Source: JAJNPS01 sp046589965 (lineage in GTDB: Bacteria > Pseudomonadota > Alphaproteobacteria > Rhodobacterales > Rhodobacteraceae). Taken from it: 5,388 nucleotides of DNA. Positions 1 through 5,388 of this stretch are shown piece after piece; within the stretch, counting starts at the first letter, position 1, and each line of letters starts with the position of its first letter. Where the stretch lies: contig JBKJVF010000228.1 of assembly GCA_046589965.1 (NCBI GenBank), positions 1 through 5,388 of the forward strand. Direction: 5' to 3'. A program made the translations under genes and the position numbers. The notes under the pieces are model-generated. The model had not been told where the DNA came from. It ran no database searches and saw only the letters and a program-made list of their open reading frames with translations.

Positions 1-699
1 CGGCTGTTCGAGGCGGCGAAAGCCATCGATCTGGACATGGCGCGCAGCAAGGATGACGTGAAAAACGCGGTGTTAGACACACAATCGGCGAATGAAATGG
101 TCGCGGATGCCCACGCGCGGCTGATGGTCACACGCGGCGTCAAGACCCGGCCCTTCCAGCACCCGAGGCTGAGCCAACAAGGCCCGACCATGGTCATTAT
201 CATGGAACACAGCCGCCAGAAGCTGCCTCGCCCGATCAAGCTTGCGACGGTGCCCCATCTGCGCGGCCTGCCGATGACACAAGACCCGAAACTGAACAGT
301 CATTCCAAGCTCAATTGCATCTTGGCTTGCATCGCCGCCGAAAAGGCCGGTGCCGACGAGGCGCTGATGCTGGACGTCCATGGTTTTGTGAACACCACCA
401 ACGCTTGTAACCTTTTCATCGTGCGCAAGGGGCAGGTCTGGACCAGCACCGGCGACTACTGCATGAACGGCATCACCCGCCAAAAGGTCATCGATCTGTG
501 CCGCGCCAATGGGATCGCGGTATTCGAGCGGAACTATTCGCTGGTCGATACCTATTCCGCAGATGAAGTGTTTTTGACCGGCACCTTTGGCGCGCAGACG
601 CCGGTCGGCAGCATTGACGGGCGCATGATCGGGAACGGGCAGATCGGGCCTGTGACGGAACGCCTGCGCGCGCTATACAAGGCCTTGGTAGATGGCTGA
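1..699 (+). CDS. Class IV PLP-dependent aminotransferase (BCAT/D-amino-acid transaminase-like), 5' end outside window
   Basis: The reading frame is open from base 1, so the ATG at 37 is internal (it lies in a family-typical RLFEAAKAIDLD stretch) and the true start is upstream. 232 residues are visible against about 290-310 for the family, so roughly the first 60-80 are missing. Residues are numbered from the first codon here. Fold type IV marks are the LMVTRG and VIIMEH strands (about 41-68), a lysine-containing segment DPKLNSHSKLNCILA (95-109), DEALMLD (119-125), NGITR (156-160), ADEVFLTGT (187-195) and TPVGSIDGR (200-208). The best Schiff-base lysine is K97 (bases 289-291), judged by gap-free resemblance to plant BCAL proteins recalled from memory; K103 is the alternative. 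The Glu expected to contact the PLP ring nitrogen is replaced by T132 (394-396). The family moves amino groups between amino acids and 2-oxo acids in the cytoplasm; the substrate here is unknown. The similarity is strongest to BCAL-type proteins and weaker to E. coli IlvE. It is probably co-transcribed with the dioxygenase 26 bp downstream. Confidence 0.9.
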   Translation, partial: RLFEAAKAIDLDMARSKDDVKNAVLDTQSANEMVADAHARLMVTRGVKTRPFQHPRLSQQGPTMVIIMEHSRQKLPRPIKLATVPHLRGLPMTQDPKLNSHSKLNCILACIAAEKAGADEALMLDVHGFVNTTNACNLFIVRKGQVWTSTGDYCMNGITRQKVIDLCRANGIAVFERNYSLVDTYSADEVFLTGTFGAQTPVGSIDGRMIGNGQIGPVTERLRALYKALVDG

Positions 700-711
700 C
701 CACACCATGCC

Positions 712-717
712 AAAGGA
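712..717 (+). promoter_or_regulatory. Shine-Dalgarno AAAGGA for the PhyH-family gene
   Basis: AAAGGA ends 8 bases before the ATG at 726, which is good spacing and fixes that start. An ATG at 707-709 is out of frame with the gene. The 26-bp gap after the aminotransferase stop leaves no clear room for a separate promoter, which supports one transcript. Confidence 0.7.
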
Positions 718-725
718 CGCACCCG

Positions 726-1919
726 ATGCTGACCAAAGATCGCTCTCAACACCTCGTCGACCAGACCTATTTTACTGCCGATAGCTGCGATATCGAGGAA
801 TTTTCGGATCTGTGTGCGCGACAAACAGATCTTGCCGACTATCCGCTTGCGACAGACCTGCAAAAGGGTGTGCTGATCTATGACTGCGGCCTGTTGCGAT
901 CGCGCATCGGCAATCCGGAGTTTGACCAGATCCTGCGTGCCGAATGGGCCTGGGCGCTGGCCAATGGTCCTGGCGTTGTCGTCTTGTCGGGCGCCGAAAC
1001 CGATGACGCCATGCTCGACCGGGCATCCGACATCTTTCGCGATCTGATCGATGCCCAGAAACGCGAAGGAACCGGCGGCGGCGATCACTTTGCCAAACCC
1101 GGGGCCAATGACCGCATATGGAACAGCCTTGAAAAGCACTGTCTGGCCGACCCAGCAAATTTTGCCCGCTATTACGCCAACCCGTTTTTGGCACTGATCA
1201 GCCAGGCCTGGCTTGGACCCTTTTACCAGGTGACCGCGCAGCTAAACGTGGTCAACCCAGGGGGCGCCGCCCAGTCCCCGCATCGCGACTATCACCTGGG
1301 GTTTCAGTCGGCCGCAGACGTTGCGCGCTATCCGCGCCATGTGCAGTCGATGTCAGCAATGTTGACACTGCAGGGCGCCATTGCACATGTCGACGCCCCC
1401 ATCGAGGCAGGTCCGACGCTGTTGCTGCCCCGCAGTCAACTTTATGCGGCCGGTTACCTCGCCACGGCACGAGCCGACTTCCGCGACTATTTTGCCGCCA
1501 ACGCGGTACAGGTGCCACTGACCAAGGGGGATATGCTGTTCCTGTCACCGGCCCTTTTTCACGCTGCTGGCACCAACCATTCGACAACCATCAAACGAAT
1601 GGTGAACCTCTTTCAGGTCTCGTCGGCCTATGGTCGTGCGATGGAATCGATTGACCGCATTCGCATGGTCAAGGCGCTCTATCCGTCACTTGTTGCCGCC
1701 CAAACCAACGGCAGCCTGACGCGCGACCAGATCGCCAACGCCATCGCTGCAACCGCCGAGGGTTATCCCTTTCCGACCAACTTGGACCGCGATCCACCGA
1801 TTGGCGGACTGGCGCCGCAGTCCCAGGCGGCTTTGGTGCACGAGGCTCTGGCAGCGAACTGGACGCCAGACCGCCTGGCTGCGGAACTGGACACTCGCGC
1901 TGCCAAGCGTCTGGCGTGA
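726..1919 (+). CDS. Phytanoyl-CoA dioxygenase (PhyH) family Fe(II)/2-oxoglutarate-dependent oxygenase
   Basis: A 397-residue protein with the PhyH double-stranded beta-helix signature. The strand QLNVVNPGGAAQSPHRDYH (172-190) carries the iron-binding H186-x-D188. The second half has GDMLFLSPALFHAAGTNHS (268-286), giving the distal iron ligand H279, and R291 twelve residues later is placed to bind the 2-oxoglutarate carboxylate. All three iron ligands and the Arg are present, so the enzyme should be active. Such enzymes hydroxylate or otherwise oxidise a small molecule while converting 2-oxoglutarate and O2 to succinate and CO2. The family is far broader than phytanoyl-CoA oxidation and the substrate cannot be read here. 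At 397 residues it is longer than many members (about 270-340), with an N-terminal region of roughly 75 residues before the recognisable core and a helical-looking tail after 305. There is no signal peptide, so it is cytoplasmic. The start is supported by AAAGGA eight bases upstream. It sits between an aminotransferase and a sulfotransferase-like gene, probably in one operon. Confidence 0.9.
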   Translation: MLTKDRSQHLVDQTYFTADSCDIEEFSDLCARQTDLADYPLATDLQKGVLIYDCGLLRSRIGNPEFDQILRAEWAWALANGPGVVVLSGAETDDAMLDRASDIFRDLIDAQKREGTGGGDHFAKPGANDRIWNSLEKHCLADPANFARYYANPFLALISQAWLGPFYQVTAQLNVVNPGGAAQSPHRDYHLGFQSAADVARYPRHVQSMSAMLTLQGAIAHVDAPIEAGPTLLLPRSQLYAAGYLATARADFRDYFAANAVQVPLTKGDMLFLSPALFHAAGTNHSTTIKRMVNLFQVSSAYGRAMESIDRIRMVKALYPSLVAAQTNGSLTRDQIANAIAATAEGYPFPTNLDRDPPIGGLAPQSQAALVHEALAANWTPDRLAAELDTRAAKRLA

Positions 1920-2027
1920 CCCACCGGGTGTGCGGGCATTGCAAGGCGTGGGTGCTGGCATGATGTCACGACAAAAGCCCAAGACAAATCCGACGGATGA
2001 CCGTCCCAAATCACGCACGAGAATCCC
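1920..2027. other. 108-bp intergenic gap between dioxygenase and sulfotransferase-like gene
   Basis: This is the longest non-coding stretch in the window. It contains a perfect 5-bp hairpin (1992-2005) and a weak 23-codon reading frame (1960-2031), both listed separately. A TTGCAA at 1939-1944 has no good -10 partner at 16-18 bp. No T-run follows any stem, so there is no intrinsic terminator. Read-through from gene 2 into gene 3 is the simplest reading, but a weak internal promoter cannot be excluded. Confidence 0.6.
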
Positions 2028-2031
2028 ATGA
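1960..2031 (+). CDS. Doubtful small ORF (23 aa) overlapping the start of the sulfotransferase-like gene
   Basis: The frame starts with two consecutive ATGs (1960 and 1963) and encodes a short basic peptide rich in Lys, Arg, Pro and Thr. Its TGA at 2029-2031 overlaps the next gene's ATG at 2028 as ATGA, an arrangement that would allow translational coupling. Against it, the only upstream purine run (AAGG at 1943-1946) is 13 or more bases from the first ATG, the peptide resembles nothing I recognise, and the frame is simply the tail of an unrelated open frame that runs through the end of gene 2. It is listed because it is the only candidate leader peptide in the gap; chance is the more likely explanation. 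Confidence 0.12.
   Translation: MMSRQKPKTNPTDDRPKSRTRIP
1992..2005 (+). promoter_or_regulatory. Short mRNA hairpin upstream of the sulfotransferase-like gene
   Basis: GACGG, loop ATGA, CCGTC forms a perfect 5-bp stem with a 4-base loop, ending 22 bases before the ATG at 2028. It is followed by CCAAATC and not a U-run, so it is not an intrinsic terminator. It could influence mRNA processing or ribosome access, but a stem this short also arises by chance. Confidence 0.25.
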
Positions 2032-2765
2032 ACATCGCCATGTGGTCCGGCCCCCGGAACCTGTCCACCGCCCTGATGTACAGCTTTGCCGCGCGGGGCG
2101 ATTGCGCCGTCTGGGACGAGCCGTTTTACGCGGCTTACCTGGCTGCAACCGGCATCGAACATCCCATGCGTGACGAAGTGATTGGCGCGGGCGAGGTTGA
2201 TGCCGCGCTGGTCGCCGGTCGCTGTCTGGGGCCAGTGCCTGAGGGAAAGCCGATCTTTTATCAAAAGCATATGACCATGCACATGATTCCGGAATTCGAT
2301 CTGGGGTTCATGCGCGGCCTGACAAATGTGTTTTTGATCCGCCATCCGGCCCGCGTGATTGCAAGCTACGCCAAAAAGCGCGAGGCGCCGACCTTGCTAG
2401 ATATCGGCTTTGTCCAGCAGGCGCGGCTTTTCGACCAGGTCGCGGGTTGGCGTGGCCATGCCCCCATGGTCATCGATTCGGCCGATATACGACTAAACCC
2501 GCGGGCATCGCTGACGAATATTTGCGCTGCTTTGGGCATAACCTTCACCGAAAGCATGCTTTCCTGGCCCGTAGGCGCGAAACTTTATGACGGTGTCTGG
2601 GCACCGCATTGGTACAATGCCGTCCATGCCTCCACCGGTTTCGACATCGCCGAAGGGGATCTGCCAGATCTGCCCGACGCCTATCGCCCGCTTCTGGAGG
2701 CGGCACTGCCTTACTACGACCAGCTGGCCCGGCATGCTGCCGTCAATGGGGTGCCAGCACGATGA
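2028..2765 (+). CDS. Sulfotransferase-like P-loop protein (BCAL N-terminal-domain type)
   Basis: A 245-residue cytoplasmic protein with no signal peptide. The N-terminus MWSGPRNLSTALMYSF (5-20) is a sulfotransferase-type loop (P-R-x-x-S-T) that in this superfamily binds the 5'-phosphosulfate of PAPS. VFLIRHPARVIASY (101-114) matches the 3'-phosphate-binding strand and helix, with R105 and S113. Other conserved-looking blocks are WDEPFYAAYL (29-38), YQKHM (78-82), where H81 is a candidate catalytic base, and WAPHWYNAVHASTGF (191-205). These blocks closely resemble the N-terminal domain of plant BCAL proteins as I remember them (DEPLY, CKH, WAPWWY, HKSTGF). Sulfonation from PAPS is inferred from the fold and not shown; another phosphate-ligand role is possible. 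ATG 2028 is preceded by only a weak GAGA at 2019-2022; the ATG at 2040 is an alternative start that would lose four residues. Its stop overlaps the next gene in ATGA, so the two are probably translationally coupled. Confidence 0.82.
   Translation: MNIAMWSGPRNLSTALMYSFAARGDCAVWDEPFYAAYLAATGIEHPMRDEVIGAGEVDAALVAGRCLGPVPEGKPIFYQKHMTMHMIPEFDLGFMRGLTNVFLIRHPARVIASYAKKREAPTLLDIGFVQQARLFDQVAGWRGHAPMVIDSADIRLNPRASLTNICAALGITFTESMLSWPVGAKLYDGVWAPHWYNAVHASTGFDIAEGDLPDLPDAYRPLLEAALPYYDQLARHAAVNGVPAR
2762..2765 (+). promoter_or_regulatory. ATGA stop/start overlap (translational coupling)
   Basis: The hydrolase ATG (2762-2764) overlaps the TGA of the sulfotransferase-like gene (2763-2765). A GGGG at 2748-2751 lies 10 bases upstream as a weak ribosome-binding site. 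This arrangement usually means ribosomes finishing the first gene reinitiate on the second. Confidence 0.8.
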
Positions 2766-2830
2766 AGAAGATCGCGACAGCGTGGATTTTTCTGGTCGCG
2801 ATGCTTGCATCGGCAAACCTTGCCGATGCG
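2762..2830 (+). other. Signal peptide of the secreted hydrolase
   Basis: Residues 1-23: a positive n-region (MKK), a hydrophobic stretch from about residue 4 to 18, and A-D-A just before the predicted cut at 23/24. No lipobox cysteine is present, so signal peptidase I is expected and not lipoprotein processing. Confidence 0.8.
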
Positions 2831-4687
2831 CGAAGCCTGGAAGAGATTGTCACAGATCTTGGCGCGCGACCCTGCGAAGACAGCATTCTTTTGTGCCTGA
2901 CAATCGACGTTCCGCGCGATCATTTCGCGAATGATCCGTCCGAAACACTGCCGATCACCTTTGCCATCAGTCCAGCGATCGAGGAAAGCGCCGGCATTGT
3001 CTTTTACGCCGTCGGCGGACCCGGCGGATCGGGTGTGGGGCTTGCCGACGGCTATATCTCCGCCTTTGACGAGCAGACCCAAGCCAAGCTCGACTTCGTC
3101 TTTTTCGACCAGCGTGGCGTAGGGTCTGAACTCGGGCTGGATTGCCCGACGGCGCAAGCGGTTATGGACACGTCGGGGGTCAGCATTGCGGATGAAAGTT
3201 CGCTTCTTGCGATGATCGAAACCTACGTGGCCGCTTGCCAGACCGAGCTTTCGCGTCCTGATATCCTGCCCATTGTCGGCACTGATCAGGCGATCCGCGA
3301 TCTGGAGATGTTTCGCCAGGCGATCGGGGCGCCCCAGGTCTGGCTCTACGGCGAAAGCTATGGCACCCAGTTCATGCAGTCCTACGCGACACTGTACCCA
3401 CAGGCCGCCAAGGGTGTCATCCTGGATGGTGTGGTCGATCTGAACCTGTCTGCAGACGGCTTCTATCGCAGCTATGTCCTTGCGGCTGAGCGGATTCTTG
3501 CCCGAGTTCTTGAGACATGCACCCAAGTTTTTGAATGCGCCACGGATATGAAAGAGCCGGCGACGGCGGTCTATGACAACCTGATGGCAAGGGTAGCTGC
3601 GGGCGAAGTTCGTGTCGATTTTCCGACGCTGGACGGATCGACGGACCAGCGCACCCTGACACCTGCGCTCTTCGAGACGACGGCATTCCTGTCGCTCTAC
3701 GGGCCGGATGGGCGCGCCTCATTTCTGCGGGCACTGGCGGCTTCGGCGCAGGGCGACAAGGTGCCTATGCTGCGTCTGGCCTATTCCAACCTCTATATCG
3801 ACCCCGAAACCGAAGAAGGCTTCAGCGACCCTACCTGGTTTGGTGCGGCGTATTTTGCCATCAATTGTCGGGACTACAGCGATGGTGCAGGAACGCCTGA
3901 CGTCGACGCCCAACGCATTCTGGCCGAAGCGCGCGCCTTGGCCCCGGACGCGCCGCGGTTTCTGCGGTCCTACTATATTGAACGGCTGGTCTGCGCATAT
4001 TGGCCGACCGCAAGCGAGCGCCCGCGGCCAGAGCCGTTTGCGGGCGGTGACTATCCGACGTTGCTCCTGAACTCCGATGCCGACCCGATCACCCCCGTTT
4101 CGATGGCCTATTCGGTGCTCGACAATGTCAAGAACGGCTATCTTGTGGTGATGCAAGGCGGCCCGCATGTGATCTGGGGCAGGGGCCTTGCCTGCCCTGA
4201 CGCAACCGTGTCCCGGCTGATCATCGACGGAACTCCCCCGCCTGCGCAGGTCCAGCTTTGCCAGCAGGACTTCATCGATCCCTATTTGCCGCTAACTCTG
4301 ACTGGTGATGCTGCAAGTCTGGATGCCTTTTCGCTGGGACAAGCCATCGAGACCGAATTGGACGCCAGCGTCGACTTTGCCAACTGGTCCTACCACGACG
4401 TGTTGGAGGTCTCGTGCAACCACGGCGGGCGTATCAAGGCGATGCCGACCAATAGCGGGGCAACTGTGCAATTCACGGCCTGCGCGTTTTGGCCGGACCT
4501 GCCGCTTTACGGCGATGGGACGATGACCTTTGTCGGCGATGCGGAGGTCGCGCTGGAGCTGGACCTCAGCGTGCTGGGCGCGGCCCGAGGACAATTTGTC
4601 TATGTGTCCGATGGTGCTGCCGGAACCGCCTCGGTCAGTGGCACGCTGAACGGCAAGCCCGCAAAAACGCCCCGCCCCTTGCCTTGA
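2762..4687 (+). CDS. Secreted alpha/beta hydrolase, TAP-like / peptidase S33 family
   Basis: A 641-residue protein. The start at 2762 is chosen because it begins a textbook signal peptide (KK, hydrophobic core, ADA cleavage site near residue 23); the open frame extends upstream to an ATG at 2609, but that part only mirrors gene 3. Family marks are GGPGGSG (85-91, oxyanion region), DQRGVG (116-121) and the nucleophile elbow GESYG with S199. SDADPITP gives the acid D441, and GGPH gives H469. The triad is complete. TAP/SlpD/SlpE-type members release short N-terminal peptides or amino acids from peptides, and others act on esters, so the substrate is open. The mature protein has 12 cysteines (38, 45, 128, 159, 253, 259, 369, 411, 478, 500, 552, 574), an even number that fits disulfides in the periplasm or outside. 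About 130 residues after the TAP-like C-terminal region (from about 511) form a separate, probably beta-rich tail that I do not recognise. It is coupled to the upstream gene by ATGA. Confidence 0.88.
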   Translation: MKKIATAWIFLVAMLASANLADARSLEEIVTDLGARPCEDSILLCLTIDVPRDHFANDPSETLPITFAISPAIEESAGIVFYAVGGPGGSGVGLADGYISAFDEQTQAKLDFVFFDQRGVGSELGLDCPTAQAVMDTSGVSIADESSLLAMIETYVAACQTELSRPDILPIVGTDQAIRDLEMFRQAIGAPQVWLYGESYGTQFMQSYATLYPQAAKGVILDGVVDLNLSADGFYRSYVLAAERILARVLETCTQVFECATDMKEPATAVYDNLMARVAAGEVRVDFPTLDGSTDQRTLTPALFETTAFLSLYGPDGRASFLRALAASAQGDKVPMLRLAYSNLYIDPETEEGFSDPTWFGAAYFAINCRDYSDGAGTPDVDAQRILAEARALAPDAPRFLRSYYIERLVCAYWPTASERPRPEPFAGGDYPTLLLNSDADPITPVSMAYSVLDNVKNGYLVVMQGGPHVIWGRGLACPDATVSRLIIDGTPPPAQVQLCQQDFIDPYLPLTLTGDAASLDAFSLGQAIETELDASVDFANWSYHDVLEVSCNHGGRIKAMPTNSGATVQFTACAFWPDLPLYGDGTMTFVGDAEVALELDLSVLGAARGQFVYVSDGAAGTASVSGTLNGKPAKTPRPLP

Positions 4688-4690
4688 TCA
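4685..4690. other. Abutting convergent stop codons in palindrome TGATCA
   Basis: The hydrolase TGA (4685-4687, plus) and the argG TGA (read on minus from 4690 to 4688) are directly adjacent, forming the palindrome TGATCA. There are zero intergenic bases, and I see no stem followed by a T-run on either strand nearby, so both transcripts must end inside the opposing gene or by Rho. Confidence 0.9.
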
Positions 4691-5388
4691 GCCGCCGACC
4701 CGCCGGTTGCGCGTCGCGATCAATTTGAGCCGCAGCGCGGTCAGCCGGATGAATCCGCCGGCGTCCTTCTGGTCATAGGCACCGGCATCTTCTTCGAACG
4801 TCACGTGTTTTTCACTGTACAAGCTGTGATCGGACCACCGCGCGACGGTCCGCACTGACCCCTTGTAAAGCTTGACGCGCACTGTTCCGGTCACATGCTC
4901 CTGGCTCTTGTCGATCAGGGCCTGCAGCATCTCGCGTTCGGGGCTGAACCAGAACCCGTTATAGATCAGCTCCGCATAGCGCGGCATGATGCTGTCCTTC
5001 AAATGGCCCGATCCCGAATCGAGCGTGATCTGCTCGATGCCGCGATGCGCTTCCAACAGAATCGTTCCACCGGGTGTTTCATACACGCCGCGCGATTTCA
5101 TGCCGACAAAGCGATTCTCGACCAGGTCCAGCACACCGACGCCATGACGCGCACCAAGTTCGTTCAGCTTGGTCAGCAAGGTGGCGGGAGACATCGCAAC
5201 GCCGTTCACCGCGACCGCATCGCCGCGTTCAAAAGTCACCTCGACCATTTCAGCGGTATCGGGGGCCTGCTCGACCGGAGTCACGCGCTGATAGACGTAG
5301 TCGGGGGCTTCTTCGCCCGGGTTTTCCAGAACCTTGCCCTCAGATGAGGTATGCAGAAGGTTGGCGTCCACACTGAACGGCGCCTCAC
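4688..5388 (-). CDS. argG: Argininosuccinate synthase, C-terminal part (5' end outside window)
   Basis: ArgG joins citrulline and aspartate with ATP to make argininosuccinate, the penultimate step of arginine biosynthesis, in the cytoplasm. The 232 visible residues are the C-terminal half or slightly more of a protein usually about 400-410 long. Recognisable blocks are SVDANLLHTSSEGKVLENP, GVGVLDLVENRFVGMKSRG, VYETPGGTILLEAHRG, AELIYNGFWFSPEREML, EHVTGTVRVKLYKG and the SDHSLYSEK segment near the end, all typical of the synthetase C-terminal and oligomerisation regions; the N-terminal ATP-binding loop lies outside. The GTG at 5371 is not a start: it is the Val of the conserved SVDANLL, and the frame continues to the window edge. 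The gene is convergent with the hydrolase with no space between stops. It appears intact over the visible part and is a housekeeping gene probably unrelated to the plus-strand cluster. Confidence 0.96.
   Translation of the reverse strand, partial: EAPFSVDANLLHTSSEGKVLENPGEEAPDYVYQRVTPVEQAPDTAEMVEVTFERGDAVAVNGVAMSPATLLTKLNELGARHGVGVLDLVENRFVGMKSRGVYETPGGTILLEAHRGIEQITLDSGSGHLKDSIMPRYAELIYNGFWFSPEREMLQALIDKSQEHVTGTVRVKLYKGSVRTVARWSDHSLYSEKHVTFEEDAGAYDQKDAGGFIRLTALRLKLIATRNRRVGG

Noticed and set aside
37..39. ATG at 37 as the aminotransferase start
   Set aside because: The frame is open to base 1 with family-like sequence, and a start here would remove the N-terminal part of the fold.
552..1139. 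195-codon open frame on the minus strand across the gene 1/gene 2 junction
   Set aside because: It is antisense to conserved aminotransferase and PhyH coding, with no motif of its own.
1939..1965. Possible promoter: TTGCAA with CATGAT or GATGTC downstream
   Set aside because: Spacing to the nearest -10-like hexamer is about 14 bp or the match is poor, so it does not support a sigma-70-type promoter.
1686..2345. 219-codon open frame on the minus strand spanning the gap between genes 2 and 3
   Set aside because: It was considered because it crosses the intergenic region, but its product is low-complexity shadow sequence without motifs and overlaps conserved plus-strand coding on both sides.
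2609..2761. Upstream extension of the hydrolase frame to an ATG at 2609 (51 extra residues)
   Set aside because: The extension overlaps gene 3 in another frame, is Arg/Pro/Cys-rich like a shadow translation, and would bury a clean signal peptide that starts at 2762.
2714..3526. 270-codon open frame on the minus strand
   Set aside because: It is antisense to the signal peptide and catalytic region of a well-supported hydrolase, has no recognisable motif, and is the kind of mirror frame expected in GC-rich coding DNA.
4895..5347. 150-codon plus-strand open frame opposite argG
   Set aside because: It is a reverse-complement shadow of strongly conserved ArgG sequence.
5369..5371. GTG at 5371 (minus strand) as the argG start
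   Set aside because: It encodes the Val of the conserved SVDANLL motif; ArgG needs about 170 more N-terminal residues, which lie beyond the window.

Overview
The window is compact, moderately GC-rich chromosomal DNA (roughly 60% GC by eye) from a bacterium that is most probably an alphaproteobacterium of the Rhodobacterales/Roseobacter type. This assignment rests on the protein style, in particular the ArgG C-terminus, and on the gene-dense layout. It was judged by recognition, not by a search. No mobile element, CRISPR array, tRNA or rRNA was seen.

Layout: four genes run left to right on the plus strand. They are (1) the 3' part of a class IV PLP-dependent aminotransferase (1-699, cut by the window start); (2) a phytanoyl-CoA dioxygenase (PhyH)-family Fe(II)/2-oxoglutarate oxygenase (726-1919); (3) a small P-loop sulfotransferase-like protein (2028-2765); and (4) a secreted alpha/beta hydrolase of the TAP/peptidase S33 type (2762-4687), whose ATG overlaps the stop of gene 3 in an ATGA. 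On the minus strand, and exactly abutting gene 4 stop-to-stop, lies the C-terminal half of argininosuccinate synthase, argG (4688-5388, cut by the window end). The only sizeable non-coding stretch is the 108-bp gap at 1920-2027. It holds a short hairpin and a doubtful 23-codon reading frame, and no convincing promoter or terminator.

The plus-strand genes look like one transcription unit (gaps of 26 bp, 108 bp and a 4-bp overlap). The most interesting point is that the aminotransferase and the sulfotransferase-like protein resemble the two halves of the plant branched-chain-amino-acid-aminotransferase-like (BCAL) proteins, where an N-terminal P-loop domain is fused to a class IV aminotransferase. 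Here they are separate genes with a dioxygenase between them. This points to a functional partnership and possibly an undescribed amino-acid-linked pathway of transamination, 2OG-dependent oxidation and group transfer. No substrate can be read from the sequence. The aminotransferase also lacks the Glu that normally binds the PLP pyridine nitrogen, with Thr at the aligned position. argG is a housekeeping arginine-biosynthesis gene and probably only a neighbour.
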